Below are positions 41,216-53,000 of a DNA stretch of 64,000 bases, piece after piece. This DNA is from Lumbricus rubellus (Eukaryota; Annelida; Clitellata; Crassiclitellata; Lumbricidae), in the NCBI GenBank assembly GCA_945859605.1, contig OX243818.1:41112296-41176295 (forward strand), read 5' to 3'. Below the pieces are notes generated by a model. It had not been told where the DNA came from and searched no databases. It worked only from the letters and a program-made list of their open reading frames with translations. Within the stretch, counting starts at the first letter, position 1; every line of letters starts with the position of its first letter. Position numbers and translations under genes: made by a program.

Positions 41216-42721
41216 TGCATACTTCGGACCGCCGTTTTATAGTACGACCACTTTCACACAATGTTCTACCAGAGGTTTTGTCCTAACCCGGGGTGGGGGA
41301 TTGTCCGGGGGTTTTGTCCGGGGGATTTTTGTCCAGAGGGAATGTCCTACACTCGCCACTGAATAAGCAGAATATCAATGTCTATGAGTTGACATCTTGA
41401 ACATGTGCTGACGTGTGCTGTATAAAAACAACAAGTTTGAACTGTGTTCGTGACAAAATTCTGAATTATGTTATAAATTATAAACAATTCCTCCATACCC
41501 TGTGTCCGCGTTCGAAGTACACAGTGATGCGTGTCAATGTTCTTTAAAATGATCTTGATATTATAAGCGTGATTAATTGTAGCCTATGTCATGTTGTCCA
41601 CATAATTATCTGTGAGGCTATCTCTCTATGGCTGTCTGTAATACTCTGTAGGTTATAGCTGTGTGTAGGCCTATGTCCTTCGTCTAGGCCTACTCCTAAC
41701 TCATTAACATTGTAAACTAAATCAGACTCACTTGGAAAAGGGAATACGAAAATTCAGACAGAGGTAAACGGTCACCAGCTGGGACGAACGGAGAGTCAGT
41801 GGCGTAACTAGGGGGGGGGCAGAGGGTGACGCGTGTCCCCGGGCGCCGAGGGAAGGGGCGCCAAAATGAGGGCAAAACTTGACAATTTGACACTGTTTTT
41901 TCAGCTTATTTATCAAGAATTTGTAAGATTTTATTTGGGAGCCCCAAAAGTCCACTTAGATTTTCATTACTTGCAAACCGCTTGCCATACATGATTTTGG
42001 CGCCCCCAGCCCCATTGAGCTCTATGGGGCGCCCCATACTCATTGTAAATGGCCAGACCACAATAAAGGGTTGTAGATCAGTCACAGTCTGGCTGCATCA
42101 CAGAGATTTCCACTTAGAAATACCCCCACTCAAGTTAATGAGCCACCTAGCACAAGCTCGAGTGGTCAACCCTGGTGTGAAGGAATCTTTGCCAGTGTCA
42201 CGAAATAGAGTATCCCCCGAATAATCCTGTCCCCAGATGAGATGTTGAAAAAAGCCATTTTCGTGTGTAGCCTATGTTTTAAAATAAACTTCCATCTGTT
42301 TTGTTTAACAATGACACTAACAAGTTTATTTGTTCCTAATAAATATTTTTGCTTGCTTTGGTTTTAGAACATTTAGAACACTTAAGAACACTAAGAGGCA
42401 CTAAACAAATTTGAGTTACCGTGCTCTGAACGTTGTTTAGGACGAGTAAAACAATTAGAGTCACTTTAAATTTTGATTACAGCATAAGTCTTTCAATTAT
42501 ATCCATTTTTCAATAAAGTGGGTAGAATCGATCGTTTATCCCCCCGGATAGCCTAGACCAGTAGATACCACCCGGGGGATAGATTATAAGGGTGAATAGA
42601 ATATCATTTGACACCGGAACGAAAATTATCTGCATTCTGCTGCACCATTTCCCGATGGCCATTGGAAGGAGGGTGGCGTTCAGTATACGCTGGCCCGAGT
42701 AGACCGAGTATCATCTATCCC

Positions 42722-42808
42722 CTTGTGGGCTGGCTGCTAGAGGGAAGGGCTGGCTGCTAGGGGGAAGGGCTGGCTGCTAGGGGGAAGGGCTGGCTGCTAG
42801 GGGGAAGA
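42722..42808. repeat. Tandem repeat, four units of about 20 bp
   Basis: GGCTGGCTGCTAGGGGGAAG occurs four times in a row with one-base variants. Confidence 0.93.
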
Positions 42809-43033
42809 GCTGGATAATCTAGAGTTGATTTGTTCGCCGGTGACTGCATCAACGATTCATCTCAGAAACTGATGCCTGCAAATAGCGGGGGGGGGGGTTC
42901 CCAGATATTTGCATACTCCATTGGGTCAATAGGTCAACAGTTTTAGTGGTCATTCAAGAGTGCCTCCATATTATGGATCTCAATTTCTGAAGCAGTATTA
43001 GACATAAAAATGAACAAATAACATAGGCCCTAT

Positions 43034-43460
43034 GGGGCCGTCCATAAAGTATGTCACGCTCGAGGGGGGGGTGGTCAGGCCATGTGTGACAGTTTGTGAC
43101 AGGGGGGGTCAGGCCATGTGTGACGTCACACATTTATTTATTTATTTATTTCTAATTCTTTTTTGTATTTTTTTGTAGAATTTAATAGCTTTAAAAAATT
43201 CACACATTTTGTGAAACATTTGAATTAGTTTTATGTCAAAATAGCATGAAATTCGTATCCCTTAATGTGTTGTTCACGATTCTTCTCGCTAGGAGCGATA
43301 GCAATGCTGCTGCAAAGCCTTGTTTTAGGCCGGTGTTAATGTTTAAAAAATTTCGAAAGTGTGACGTACTTTAGGGGGGGGGGTCAGGCCATGTGTGGCA
43401 GTTTGTGACAGGGGGGGGTCAAAAATGGTCAAAAATAGCGTGACGTACTTTATGGACGGC
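43034..43460. mobile_element. Inverted-end element GGGGCCGTCCATAAAGTA, copy 1
   Basis: Starts GGGGCCGTCCATAAAGTATG and ends GTACTTTATGGACGGC. Sub-terminal GTGACAGTTTGTGACAGGGG occurs near both ends in different orientation. A second copy in opposite orientation lies at 45924-46350. Target duplication not clear; class unknown. Confidence 0.85.
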
Positions 43461-44054
43461 TTCTATGTGCTGCCTTGTACTGTTATTTTGTTTGAATGCA
43501 AATAATTAGGTCAACCATTTAACCTTAAATAACAAGTTTGTTAGTTTTGCGTTATAATATAACATGTAGTAGTAAATCAACTACATACGTAGTTTTGAAA
43601 CTTTTGTTCTTTCGTCGACAGCAGGTAGGCCTATGTTTTATTATGTATGATAAACCATAATTAAATTCCGATTGATGCATATAGTTTGTAATTTATTATT
43701 ATTTTTGCACTGTTTGTATAAAACCGTATAATTTGGTATTGTAATTTGTAAAAGGTCTAAATACAAATTATAAAAATGTTTTAATTGCAGAAAGAAGATA
43801 ATTATTCTTTATCTAACTTAGGCCTATTTGTCGCCTTAATAAATAGATAGATTTCATAAAGCTATTATTTTTACATTATAAAGGTACAGATGCAGTAAAA
43901 ATTCTATTAGGTCTAGGCCTAAATAGTTACCAATGTATCGACTAGGTCTAACGTAAATCGTTGAAAATTTCTTTGCGCTCAACAAAGAACCACAAAGATT
44001 CCCCAATTTCCCACCGGCGAATATCGAATCAAGTCTCATAAGGCTATTTATTTC

Positions 44055-44810
44055 GGTTGTAGGACAAAACCCCCCCTGGACAAAAACCCCCCGGACAAAA
44101 CCCCCCCGGACATTAACCCCCCCGGACAATTCCCCCCCTAGGGTAGGACATAACCCCCCTGGTAGAATATATTGCGCATAAGTTGTCGTACTATAAAACG
44201 GTGGTCCGAAGTACGCAAGTTGGATTGATGAAAAGAATTCTCGCTAAATAGAAGCCGGATTGATACAAATAAATTTTACTTAAATGGGAGCTGGATTGAT
44301 GAAAATGTTCTTGCATAAATGGAAGCTGGATTGATAAAAATGTTCTTGCTTAAATGGAAGCTGGATTGATGAAAATACTCTTTCTTAAATTGGAGCTGGA
44401 TGGACAAATATAATTGTCACTTAAATAGAAGTTGGATGAAACAAAATTTGGCCTCATTGGAAGCTGGATTGCTGACAACGATTCATGCTGTACTAGATTA
44501 CACCAACAGGTACTAGCTTCATATCGGAGTGACTGAATGACACTAACAAGCTATAAGTTCACGCTTGAATGACAGCGACAGGTGTTTACCCGTATGACAC
44601 TAATTAGTTGACACAGCACGGGGAACTGTATAATTAGCCTAAGTTTAAGCAAATTATAGGTCTACCTGCACTTGTGCAGCAAAGAGGGGGAATTGTCCGG
44701 GGGGGTTAATGTCCTAGGCTAAATCAGGGGGGGAATTGTCCGGGGGGGTTTTTGTCCGGGGGGTTTTTGTCCGGGGGGGTTTTGTCCAGGGGGGGTTTTG
44801 TCCGGTCACC
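44055..44810. mobile_element. Foldback element, 756 bp, 9-bp target duplication
   Basis: Ends GGTTGTAGGACAAAAC and, inverted, GGTGACCGGACAAAAC. Exact 9-bp duplication ATTTATTTC at 44046-44054 and 44811-44819. The outer arms are GGACAAAACCCCCC units. The interior (44210-44470) is a GAAGCTGGATTGATGAAAAT minisatellite. No coding capacity. It is nested in the hAT element 41797-44999. Confidence 0.88.
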
Positions 44811-45494
44811 ATTTATTTCGATGCCAGGTCAAAATCTAGGTAGGTGAAGCTGATGCGACAGCATGATGCAACAGCGAGATGCAACAGCGAGTTCGTTCTA
44901 AAGAATACAGACAGTAAAACAATGTGAACAAAAGAAAAAGGGAGGTGCGCCAATTTCGTTATTCGTCCCCGGGCGCCAAATATCCTAGCTACGCCACTGC
45001 GGAGAGTTTCGTGTATCTGGGAGGAAGCATTAGGGATGTAGTACTCGAGTCCGGCAAAAGACTCAAGTCCGACTCGAGACCGATTTTCTGCGGACTCGGG
45101 CTGTCAGGACTCGGACTTGGACTCGAAGCCTTTGACTCGAATAATTCTCCGTTGAGCAGGCCATTTTGTATTGCCACAACCAACTAAGACATTTCGTCTG
45201 CTTTCTTGATCACTCAATCAGGTGACTCAACTCAAACAAAGGAGCCCTTGTAGCCTACGGGTTTAAGTTCGTTAATTAAACAACCTGACATTGAAGTTAT
45301 GTGACGGATGGCTGGGCACCGCTGAATAGGCTATAATAGGCGATTAGTCTACAGGTGTATTTTATGGTGTTTGGTTGCGGGAGGAGCCAGTGGAAATATT
45401 TGAACATGAGCCTATAGATACATAGGCTATAGGCTAATTATAGGCTAATTATAGGCCTGCACAAACAAACAAACCAGGCATCCATGGCATGCAT

Positions 45495-45835
45495 TCATTC
45501 ATTCATTCATTTCAAGAATTTATATAGCGCCTCTTCAAGAAATCCACTCAGAAGCGCTCCCAGTCCAACCACGGTGAAACAAAAAAGTCTTAAGGAGCTT
45601 GTAGAACACTGACGAGTCGACCCTAGGCAGCAAGCGCATCTGCAACGGGAGACTATTCCAGACAGAAGGACCTACAACTGAGAAAGCACGACGCTGACAG
45701 GTTGATGTTTCAACACGCGGGACCAAAAGCTTACCGCTAGAGGCAGAGCGAAGGGCTCTGCGAGAAAGGACAACAGATAATGGACAGCAGAGTTCACACA
45801 GATAAGTCGGGGCACAGACAAGGATGCATATTATG
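45495..45835 (-). pseudogene. CR1/L2-like LINE 3' fragment
   Basis: The minus frame carries RRAFSVVGPSVWNSLPLQMR and FYKLLKTFLFHRGWTGSASE. The tail CTTGAAGAGGCGCTATATAA ends in (TGAA)n at 45495-45513. Confidence 0.82.
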
Positions 45836-45923
45836 GTCGATATCGAGTTTGATATTTTGACACCTCAGTTGACTTTGCATTAATAATTATGATGATCAGA
45901 TAGAACAGAATTTGATAGCCTAG

Positions 45924-46350
45924 GGGGCCGTCCATAAAGTATGTAACGCTATTTTGGACCCCCTCCCTCTGTCACAAACTGTCACAAATCTCGGACCCCC
46001 CCCCTAAAGTACGTCACACTTTCAAAAATATTTTAAAATTAACACCGCAAAGTTAGGGCTAAAACAGGACTTCGCAACAGCATTACTAGCGAGAGGAATC
46101 GTGAACAACACATTCAGGGATATGCATTTCATGCTATTTTGACATAAAACTAATTCACAAATTTTTGAAAATTATTTTTAAAGCTATTAAATTCTACTAA
46201 AAAATATAAAAGAATTAGAAATAATTTTAAAAATAAATAAATTTGTGACGTCACACATGGCCTGACCCTCCCCCTCCCTCTGTCACAAACTGTCACACTT
46301 TCTTACACCCCCTCCCGCCCTGGAGCGTGACGTACTTTATGGACGGCCCC
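45924..46350. mobile_element. Inverted-end element GGGGCCGTCCATAAAGTA, copy 2
   Basis: Same ends as 43034-43460 and inverted relative to it. The interiors align (AGCGAGAGGAATCGTGAACA against the inverse text near 43272-43291). CTAG/TAG flanks both ends, too palindromic to call a duplication. Confidence 0.87.
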
Positions 46351-46665
46351 TAGACTTCTAATCTAATCTATCGAAATGTTTATGGATAAGACAAATGGGG
46401 AAAGGAGGTTGGACGTGACTATTGGATACTTGTGGCTGCACAGTTGGCTATTAGATGACGATATGCTCTGCGCTGCCATGGCTTAGCGCGAACCAGCGGC
46501 GCCGCCAGGATTTTATTTCTGTACGCACAACTTGCACAAAATAATATGACGCGAACAGCGATCGATACGAGCTTATATTCAGGGGCGGATCCAGGATTTC
46601 TGGTTAGGGGGGCGCGTAAATACTACCAATCCAATCCAACATATATATATATATATATACATATA

Positions 46666-47271
46666 CAGCGCTTAAAGTATAAAAAGTGCCAGGACGCTGT
46701 ATTGTAGGCCTAATTGGTCGTCAGTGGCAGCGCCGAAGGCGGGAAGTTGCGAGTGCCGAAGGCACGAAGCCCATCCCGACTAGGGGGTCTGGGGGAGCGT
46801 CGTAAGCTCCCCCAGCGGGGTCTGGGGCTCCGCCCCAGCGACCAGCGCATTTTTGGCTGTTTCGACCTTAAATGGAGCCATTTTTAGACTCTTGTTTGCC
46901 AGCTATTTGTGAACGACAAAGTCGCGAAATTTTTAAGAATAAGTCGTTTTTCAGTGTCGCAAGCTACCAGGATAACAATAAAAATCAAAATGTTATTGTA
47001 AAAGAGAAAGGTTTTGTCTTTACAGTAAGCTCTCCCAGCGGGGTCTGGGGGCGGAGACCCAGCGACCAGCGCATTTTTGGCTGTGTCGACCTCAAATGGA
47101 GCCATTTTTAGGCAGTCATGGCCGGTCGTCCGTAACTGCATGGACGCCGTCCATGCAATCGTGGACGACCGTCCTGGTAGTGCTGGCCAAATAAGTCATA
47201 GGACGGCGTCCTGCTTCGAATATAAGTGCCAGGACGCCGTCCATGACCGTCCTGGCACACTTTAAGCCCTG
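46666..47271. mobile_element. CAGCGCTTAAAG MITE enlarged by an internal insertion
   Basis: Starts CAGCGCTTAAAGTAT and ends CACTTTAAGCCCTG. The flanks TACATATA (46658-46665) and TACATTAT (47272-47279) match partly. The core GTGCCAGGACGCCGTCCATG is that of the 109-147 bp family. The extra length (about 46700-47110) is related to the element at 34464-35170. Confidence 0.65.
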
Positions 47272-47585
47272 TACATTATATGAAATTAGATCACGCCACA
47301 CTATAATGATCCTTTTTATAGAAAATGTTGCGGAACTTAAAAAATATATAGGCCTAGTTTCTCATATAAAACCACTGGTCTCCACTGAAGGTTAACAGGG
47401 AAACCATAGATGTAAAAAACGATGAAAACAAAATAAAAACCGGTAAAAAACGACGTTTTTTAAAAATAATAAAAAACGACAAAAAACCGATAAAAAACGG
47501 AAACGGAAAATTATTTGACTTTGCTACATTTAAAACCGCATTTTAACCATGAAAATCTTGATTAGGAACCTACTACACGTAGGCT

Positions 47586-48721
47586 CATAGGCGGAGACCT
47601 GGTCCGAACTTTGGGGGGGGGGGGACGGACAAGCGGCCGAAAACATTGTGACGACAAAATAAAAGAATTTTGACGACTAAAAAGGTGTCTTCAGACATTT
47701 TTACAGACCTAAAAAAGGCTTATTCAGAACTTTGTATGACTAAAAGGGTGTCTTTAGAAATGTTGATAATTTTAAAAAATCCAGAAATTTTGACGACTAA
47801 AAAAGGTATCTTCAGAAAATTAATTTGGACGAATAAAACAAGGTGTATAGACATGTGGACGACTAAGAAAAGGTGAAAAAGTGTAACCAGAAATTGTGAC
47901 AACTAAAAAAGGGTGTTTTCAGAGATTTTGACAGACATAAAAAAGATTTATTCAAAAATATTGTTGACTAAAAAGGTGTCTTTAGAAATGCTGATAGTTA
48001 AAGAAATGTTCAGAAATTTTGACGAATAAAATGATGTATAGGAATTTTGACGACTAAAAAGGTGTTTTCAGAACTTTGGACGAATAAAACAACATGTATA
48101 GGAATTTTGACGACTAAAAAGGTGTTTTCAGAACTTTGGACGAATAAAACAACATGTATAGGAATTTTGACGACTAAAAAAAGGTGTCTTCAGAAAAGGT
48201 GTCTCAATAAATTGTGACTACTAAAAAAGGTGTTTTCAGAAACTTGGAAGACTACAAAATGGTCGTCAGAAATTCTACGCCGAATTGTCGAATCTACACT
48301 GGTTAAGTTGAAATTAATCTCGATTCATGATTAGATCGAGAAGTTTTTTCGAAGATTTGTTCAATTTTTTCTACTAATTATTTGAATTCTGTAAGTTTAA
48401 GCTTACTACATTTATATAAATTCACGAAGAAAAAATATAAGGGTGTTCTAGTATATATATATAATGTGTTTTCAAAAAGAGAAGTTGATGCATCCCGGTT
48501 CTGTTGTGGCATCGCTCCAATTGTGTTGAACAGGCTTTTTAGTCAATTGTTCGAAAATCTCCTTCTTACATTGTAACGTCGTCAGTCGCCTGCAGTATGT
48601 TCATCAAGTGTCCATGTCCTGACACTCAAAGTTTGGGGAGGACAAATACATGGACCGTCCCCCCACCACATTCTTTGGGGGGGACCGTCCCCTCTGTCCC
48701 CCTTCTAGGTCTCCGCTCATG
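47586..48721. mobile_element. hAT-like element, 1136 bp, with internal minisatellite
   Basis: CATAGGCGGAGACCT faces AGGTCTCCGCTCATG. Exact 8-bp duplication CGTAGGCT at 47578-47585 and 48722-48729. The interior 47650-48270 is built of TTTTGACGACTAAAAAGGTG units of about 30 and 60 bp. It is the larger relative of 14697-15072. Confidence 0.9.
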
Positions 48722-49344
48722 CGTAGGCTATCTTTTAAATGGTGATGTTAAACGATGAAATAATGACTTTAGTTAGCTGGATGCTTGAGAGTTGGCGGAA
48801 AACATAAGAAATATCAGGAGAAATTAAAATTAAGGAACATAATAATAGAAAGTAAATGTATAAATAAAGATAAAGAAAAAATAAAAAAACGATAAAAAAC
48901 GATGGGAAAAATAAAAAACGTAAAAAACGAAGTTTTTTGGGAGAGAATAAAAAACAACTATGAGGGAAACGATTATAAATCAGTTATCGGTTTTGATCAC
49001 GCAACCCTTGATCCAAAAAGGAAATAATTAAGTGTCACATGCCAGTGGATTAAGCAGTGTCAATCTCCTTGGATGCTTTCTGGCGTAGGCCCTAGGCCTT
49101 GATAATGACATCCAGGAATCCCAGGATCCATAGACCTCTAGGGCCTAAGCGGCTATAAGACGCTCAATGCCAAGATGGCTCTCTATTAGAGTGTAAGTAA
49201 GTAAGGAAGTAAGTATATTCTATAAAATTTCAATAGAATTTCATCGCCTATAATAAATTTACAATTTGTGAAAAAAAATTCCTTTCCGCGCTGTACGCAC
49301 TTGCGTAAGTGCGTACGCCTAACGGCGCCTCTGGCGCGAACTGC

Positions 49345-49915
49345 AAACGCTAAATAAATAATCGAAAGCTTAAGGCAACTAAGTCAGTACAATAATATTA
49401 TATTATAATTAAGTTAGCACATTCTTTATTACTCCATTAATTTTGTAATATTGACGATATTGTAAACAATGAACAAAAGTCTATCTTTAAAATACCTTAA
49501 TTTTTATTAGGGCTTAGCCTACTGTTTATCTTTTATCTCCCAAATGGTTCCATAAAATTAAGGTATGTTATGTTTTTTTAGTTGTATAGGCCTACTGTGA
49601 TTATAGAAAATTGCATATTTCGATTTTTTTTAAAATGTACACGCTATGTTCTGCTCTCATAATGTTCCCGCAGCGCGTTTGCAGGCGGTTCAATAAAGCA
49701 CATACTTACTTTTATTTGGCGCAAGGCGCAAAAATTGCCTCCTAGTAGGTTAATAATGCAAGGAAGAGTCTGTGGTGATTCTGAAAAGCATATAAACTTC
49801 ATTTAGCCTATCTTAGAAAGTCTTCTATAATTTATTATAAACCTGAACTAGGCCTACTTTAAAAAATGAGCAATTGATTGACAGTCAACCGATATGCAAG
49901 TCTGTGGTCTTTGTA
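49345..49915. other. AT-rich flank upstream of the hnRNP L gene
   Basis: No open frame of note. A short AGGCGGTTCAATAAAGCACA at 49683-49702 resembles the SINE family 2 tail. Confidence 0.5.
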
Positions 49916-50020
49916 GCACGTGACCAAAATATTTCTGTGAGAAGACATTGACGTCATTTCCGTTTGACCGTTTGCGCGAATTTTGGTTTTCGATTTAATT
50001 ATTTTGAGTTGTTGATCAAA
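49916..50020 (+). promoter_or_regulatory. TATA-less promoter of the hnRNP L gene
   Basis: An E-box CACGTG (49917-49922), a full CRE TGACGTCA (49949-49956) and an E2F-like TTTGCGCGAA (49972-49981) lie within 105 bases of the start codon. No TATA box is placed to serve it. This fits a housekeeping promoter. Confidence 0.55.
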
Positions 50021-50095
50021 ATGCTTCACCAAAGTTCACCGTCTAAGCGAGGAAGAGTGGAGGATTTAGAGGGAAGTGGACCCGCAGAAAAAATA
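50021..50095 (+). CDS. HNRNPL: hnRNP L exon 1 (start codon)
   Basis: ATG at 50021 opens 25 codons rich in Ser, Lys, Arg, Glu (SPSKRGRVEDLEG) up to donor GTCAGT at 50096. It is the only ATG that leads in frame into exon 2. A basic N-terminus before the RRMs is usual in the family. Confidence 0.65.
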
Positions 50096-53000
50096 GTCAG
50101 TTTTAATACAAATTCAACTCCTCTTTGAAATCTGTGGTCACTTGTTTTAAAAACTTTGATTTTCTTTTCTGCTTCCAGTCTCCAATGTTATGACTATTTA
50201 AAAATAACGGAAAATTTATACGACGGAAATTTCGAGGACATAAACATAGAAAAGGGTGCTGCATTGTAGGTTATTAAGTTTGATGTCTATGCTATTTGCT
50301 TTGTTTGATTTCAAGCAGATTGGTCTACAGACTGAAGGTGATGAAAACAGCGATGATCCTGTTGATCCAAGTGCAGCTAATAGCAATGATCCATCTACTT
50401 CCAGGGATTCTCCAATTGCAACTGCAGAGTAATTCCTTGCTTCCTCAACTCTTTTGTTGACCTTCAATTTATTTTTCCTATTTTTTCAGCAACTAGGCCC
50501 TAGCGATATCAAAGATCATTAGACACATTAGAGTCTTTAGTCTAAAGACTCTAATATCTTTGGCGATATCATCTATGTCTTCAGCTAGGTCCCATCTTGA
50601 AAGAACCACCCGGCCATCCGCTATGCTATATTAAAATTGCATCAACATAGTTTCTTTATATTTTGCGAAGTTCTTTCAGCTGCTGTACTAGAGATGCTTT
50701 TAGCTTATGATGTTATGTAATAATAGTAATTTTTTTGCGCTTCCTTCAGCCATGGCTATTCAGTAGCACTCCCAGTGCGACAACCCCGAGAGAAAAGTAG
50801 GTCTTACGAATACAGAGAGGGAGAGGGAGAGATGCAGATAGCGATTGAAGAGTCTCAAGCAAAGTGAAAGGAAGGCAATTTCATAAGGAGGGCCAATGAT
50901 GGTAAAGGATCAAGTTTGAGGATTAGTAGTATAGCTCACTGATTATACCATGTAACTTTATGGTTGAAAAATATACAATAATTTCTGTTTTTTGTGTGAA
51001 TTTCAGACAAAATGAAGGCACACAAAACAAAGTTCTTCTCTTCACAGTCCATAATCCACGTTATCCAATCACGGTGGTATGTGATGTATTAAAATAATGT
51101 AACCTTTGACTTGACTACAGCTTTGAATAATTGTTTCATATAACTGCTAGTATTTGAATTTGAGTATGAATTGTTTTCATTGATTTTTTTTAAGTCGTCT
51201 TATTGGTAATTGCACATTTTATATTAAAATTCAACCAGATTGCATTGTCTTTCTTGCCTCAAGATGGTGGTTCATAACACTTAATATAAGTTCTAGTAGT
51301 TGATTGTGCTTGGTTTGACATTTTTCGTTGACTTTCTAACGAACCCAAGGACTGTTGTATTGTTTTTTATTTAGGCATTTACAGTGCTTAAATTGTAAAA
51401 AAAGAAGTGCCTGGACGCTCCTTAACTTTCCTGTATGTGCTGGCAAAATAAGTGGATGGACGGCATAGAGATTTGAAAAGAAGTGCATGGACGCCGTCCA
51501 TGACCGTCCAGGCACACTTTAAGCCCTGGGCATTTATGAAGCGCCTCTGGTAGGGTGAACCATTCAGGTGTGCTCCTAGTGTGCAGGGCCCTGTGTGAAG
51601 AAGCAGGTTTCGAGAAGAGACAATGCTTCTCGAGAAGAGAGCCTGCCAAACAGAAATGCACATGGAACAGATGGAGAAATCACATTCCAATTTATTGTAT
51701 TGTATCTATAAATTTATACAGCGCCTCTCACAGTGCACGGTTAATCAGAGGCGTTCTCAGTGCGAAAGACCAAGAGAGATAAAAGAGGTCTTGAGACACG
51801 AAAAGAGGCAACTTTGTCACACCAGTTAATACGGAGGAATGCGTCGAAGAAGGAAGCTGGTTCCACAATGCACGCCCAATGAAAGCAAGGCCTTGCGTTT
51901 TGTCCATGGCAGTCCTTGCTCGTGGGACGAAGATATCGTGCACGTCAAAGGAGTTTAGTGGACAAAGAACTAGTGACCAAGGTCAGCAGATGGATGAGGC
52001 CACATAGATACTTGCAAGCTTGACCAGTAGGCATGTTTTTTACCATTGACTGATCAGATGCAGCTTCAAATTTGGTGACCATAATATCAAAGTTGAAGTT
52101 ATATGCATTTAAAAAAAATTGTATAATTCTGTTTAAAGCTTATGGCAAAGATTGCAATGCCATGCATATTTCCGACTAACATTATATATTGTCTCTTTAG
52201 GACGTTTTGCAACAGATCTGTGCATCAAAAGGTGTGACTGTCACCAAAATTGTCATTTTGCGCAAGCGTGAAGTTCAGGCGCTGATTGAATATCTTTTTT
52301 AGATACATGGTTCTATTTAAAAATGTATTCACAAGATCGGGCTAAATTGCTGTTACTTATAGCATTGTCAAACATGGTTATTATTCCGCAATGGGGTGTG
52401 GTGGTGGTGTAGTGTTGGGTTTGGTGCCTTGGGGCCGGAAGGTTCCAGGTTCGAATCCACCTCAATCCACCACGTAGGGATCTTGAGCAAGTCCTTCACT
52501 TACAATTACTCGTGAGCTTTGGCGTGAAACTCTCGATACAGTGTCTGTGCTGTTGTATGAGGTCCCTCTGAGTGGTGAGCTTGATGGGGTGCTATAGCTA
52601 ATGTGAGAAATAAAATAAAAATATTGAAGACTTTTAAAATGGCACCAGCTATTTTTTTATTAATGTAACAATGCAATATTCATAATTAAATACCTTGTTT
52701 AGTTTGATGTTAAAGTTTCTAACTTTCTCATTGCACTGGGGTTGCAACTTTTATGCTTAAATTATTTTCACTTAATCAAGTTATTGCACCCCTTCAAGAT
52801 CCCTACTCAAAGGCTTAAATAATTTATTGTCATATTGTAGGTGTATTGATTTTATGAAAATGTCCTTCACTTGCGATTTGATATACATTTTATTATTTGC
52901 ATAAGATTTTGACATTACTTTGAAAGTCTTGATTGGCTACATATGATTACATTGTTAACTTACTCCTCTGCTAGAATGTATCATTGTGGCAATCAGTCAT

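Larger units (their letters stand above)
40324..41361. mobile_element. hAT-like non-autonomous element with foldback-style interior
   Basis: Starts CAGTGTCGTAGACAAGG and ends CACTCGCCACTG. Exact 8-bp target duplication AATAAGCA at 40316-40323 and 41362-41369. Inside, GGACAAAACCCCC-type units lie at both ends with an array of ATCAATCCAGCTTCCATTTC units (40815-41215) between. A 109-bp MITE is nested at 40645-40753. Confidence 0.82.
41797..44999. mobile_element. hAT-like element, 3.2 kb, with nested repeats
   Basis: Begins CAGTGGCGTAACTAGG and ends CCTAGCTACGCCACTG. Exact 8-bp duplication CGGAGAGT at 41789-41796 and 45000-45007. No intact transposase was found. Inside are a 427-bp inverted-end element (43034-43460), a foldback element (44055-44810) and a tandem repeat (42722-42808). 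GGGCGCC and CCCCGGGCGCC blocks near both ends also match as inverted repeats. Confidence 0.88.
46494..49333 (-). mobile_element. hAT element, 2.84 kb, containing three nested elements
   Basis: Starts CAGCGGCGCCGCCAGG and ends GGCGCCTCTG. Exact 8-bp duplication GCGCGAAC at 46486-46493 and 49334-49341. CTGTACGCAC blocks lie near both ends. The minus strand near 49040-49110 keeps the hAT-like sequence also found at 34180-34330. Nested pieces: CAGGGGCGGATCCAG end at 46580, a MITE at 46666-47271 and the 1136-bp element at 47586-48721. Confidence 0.85.
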
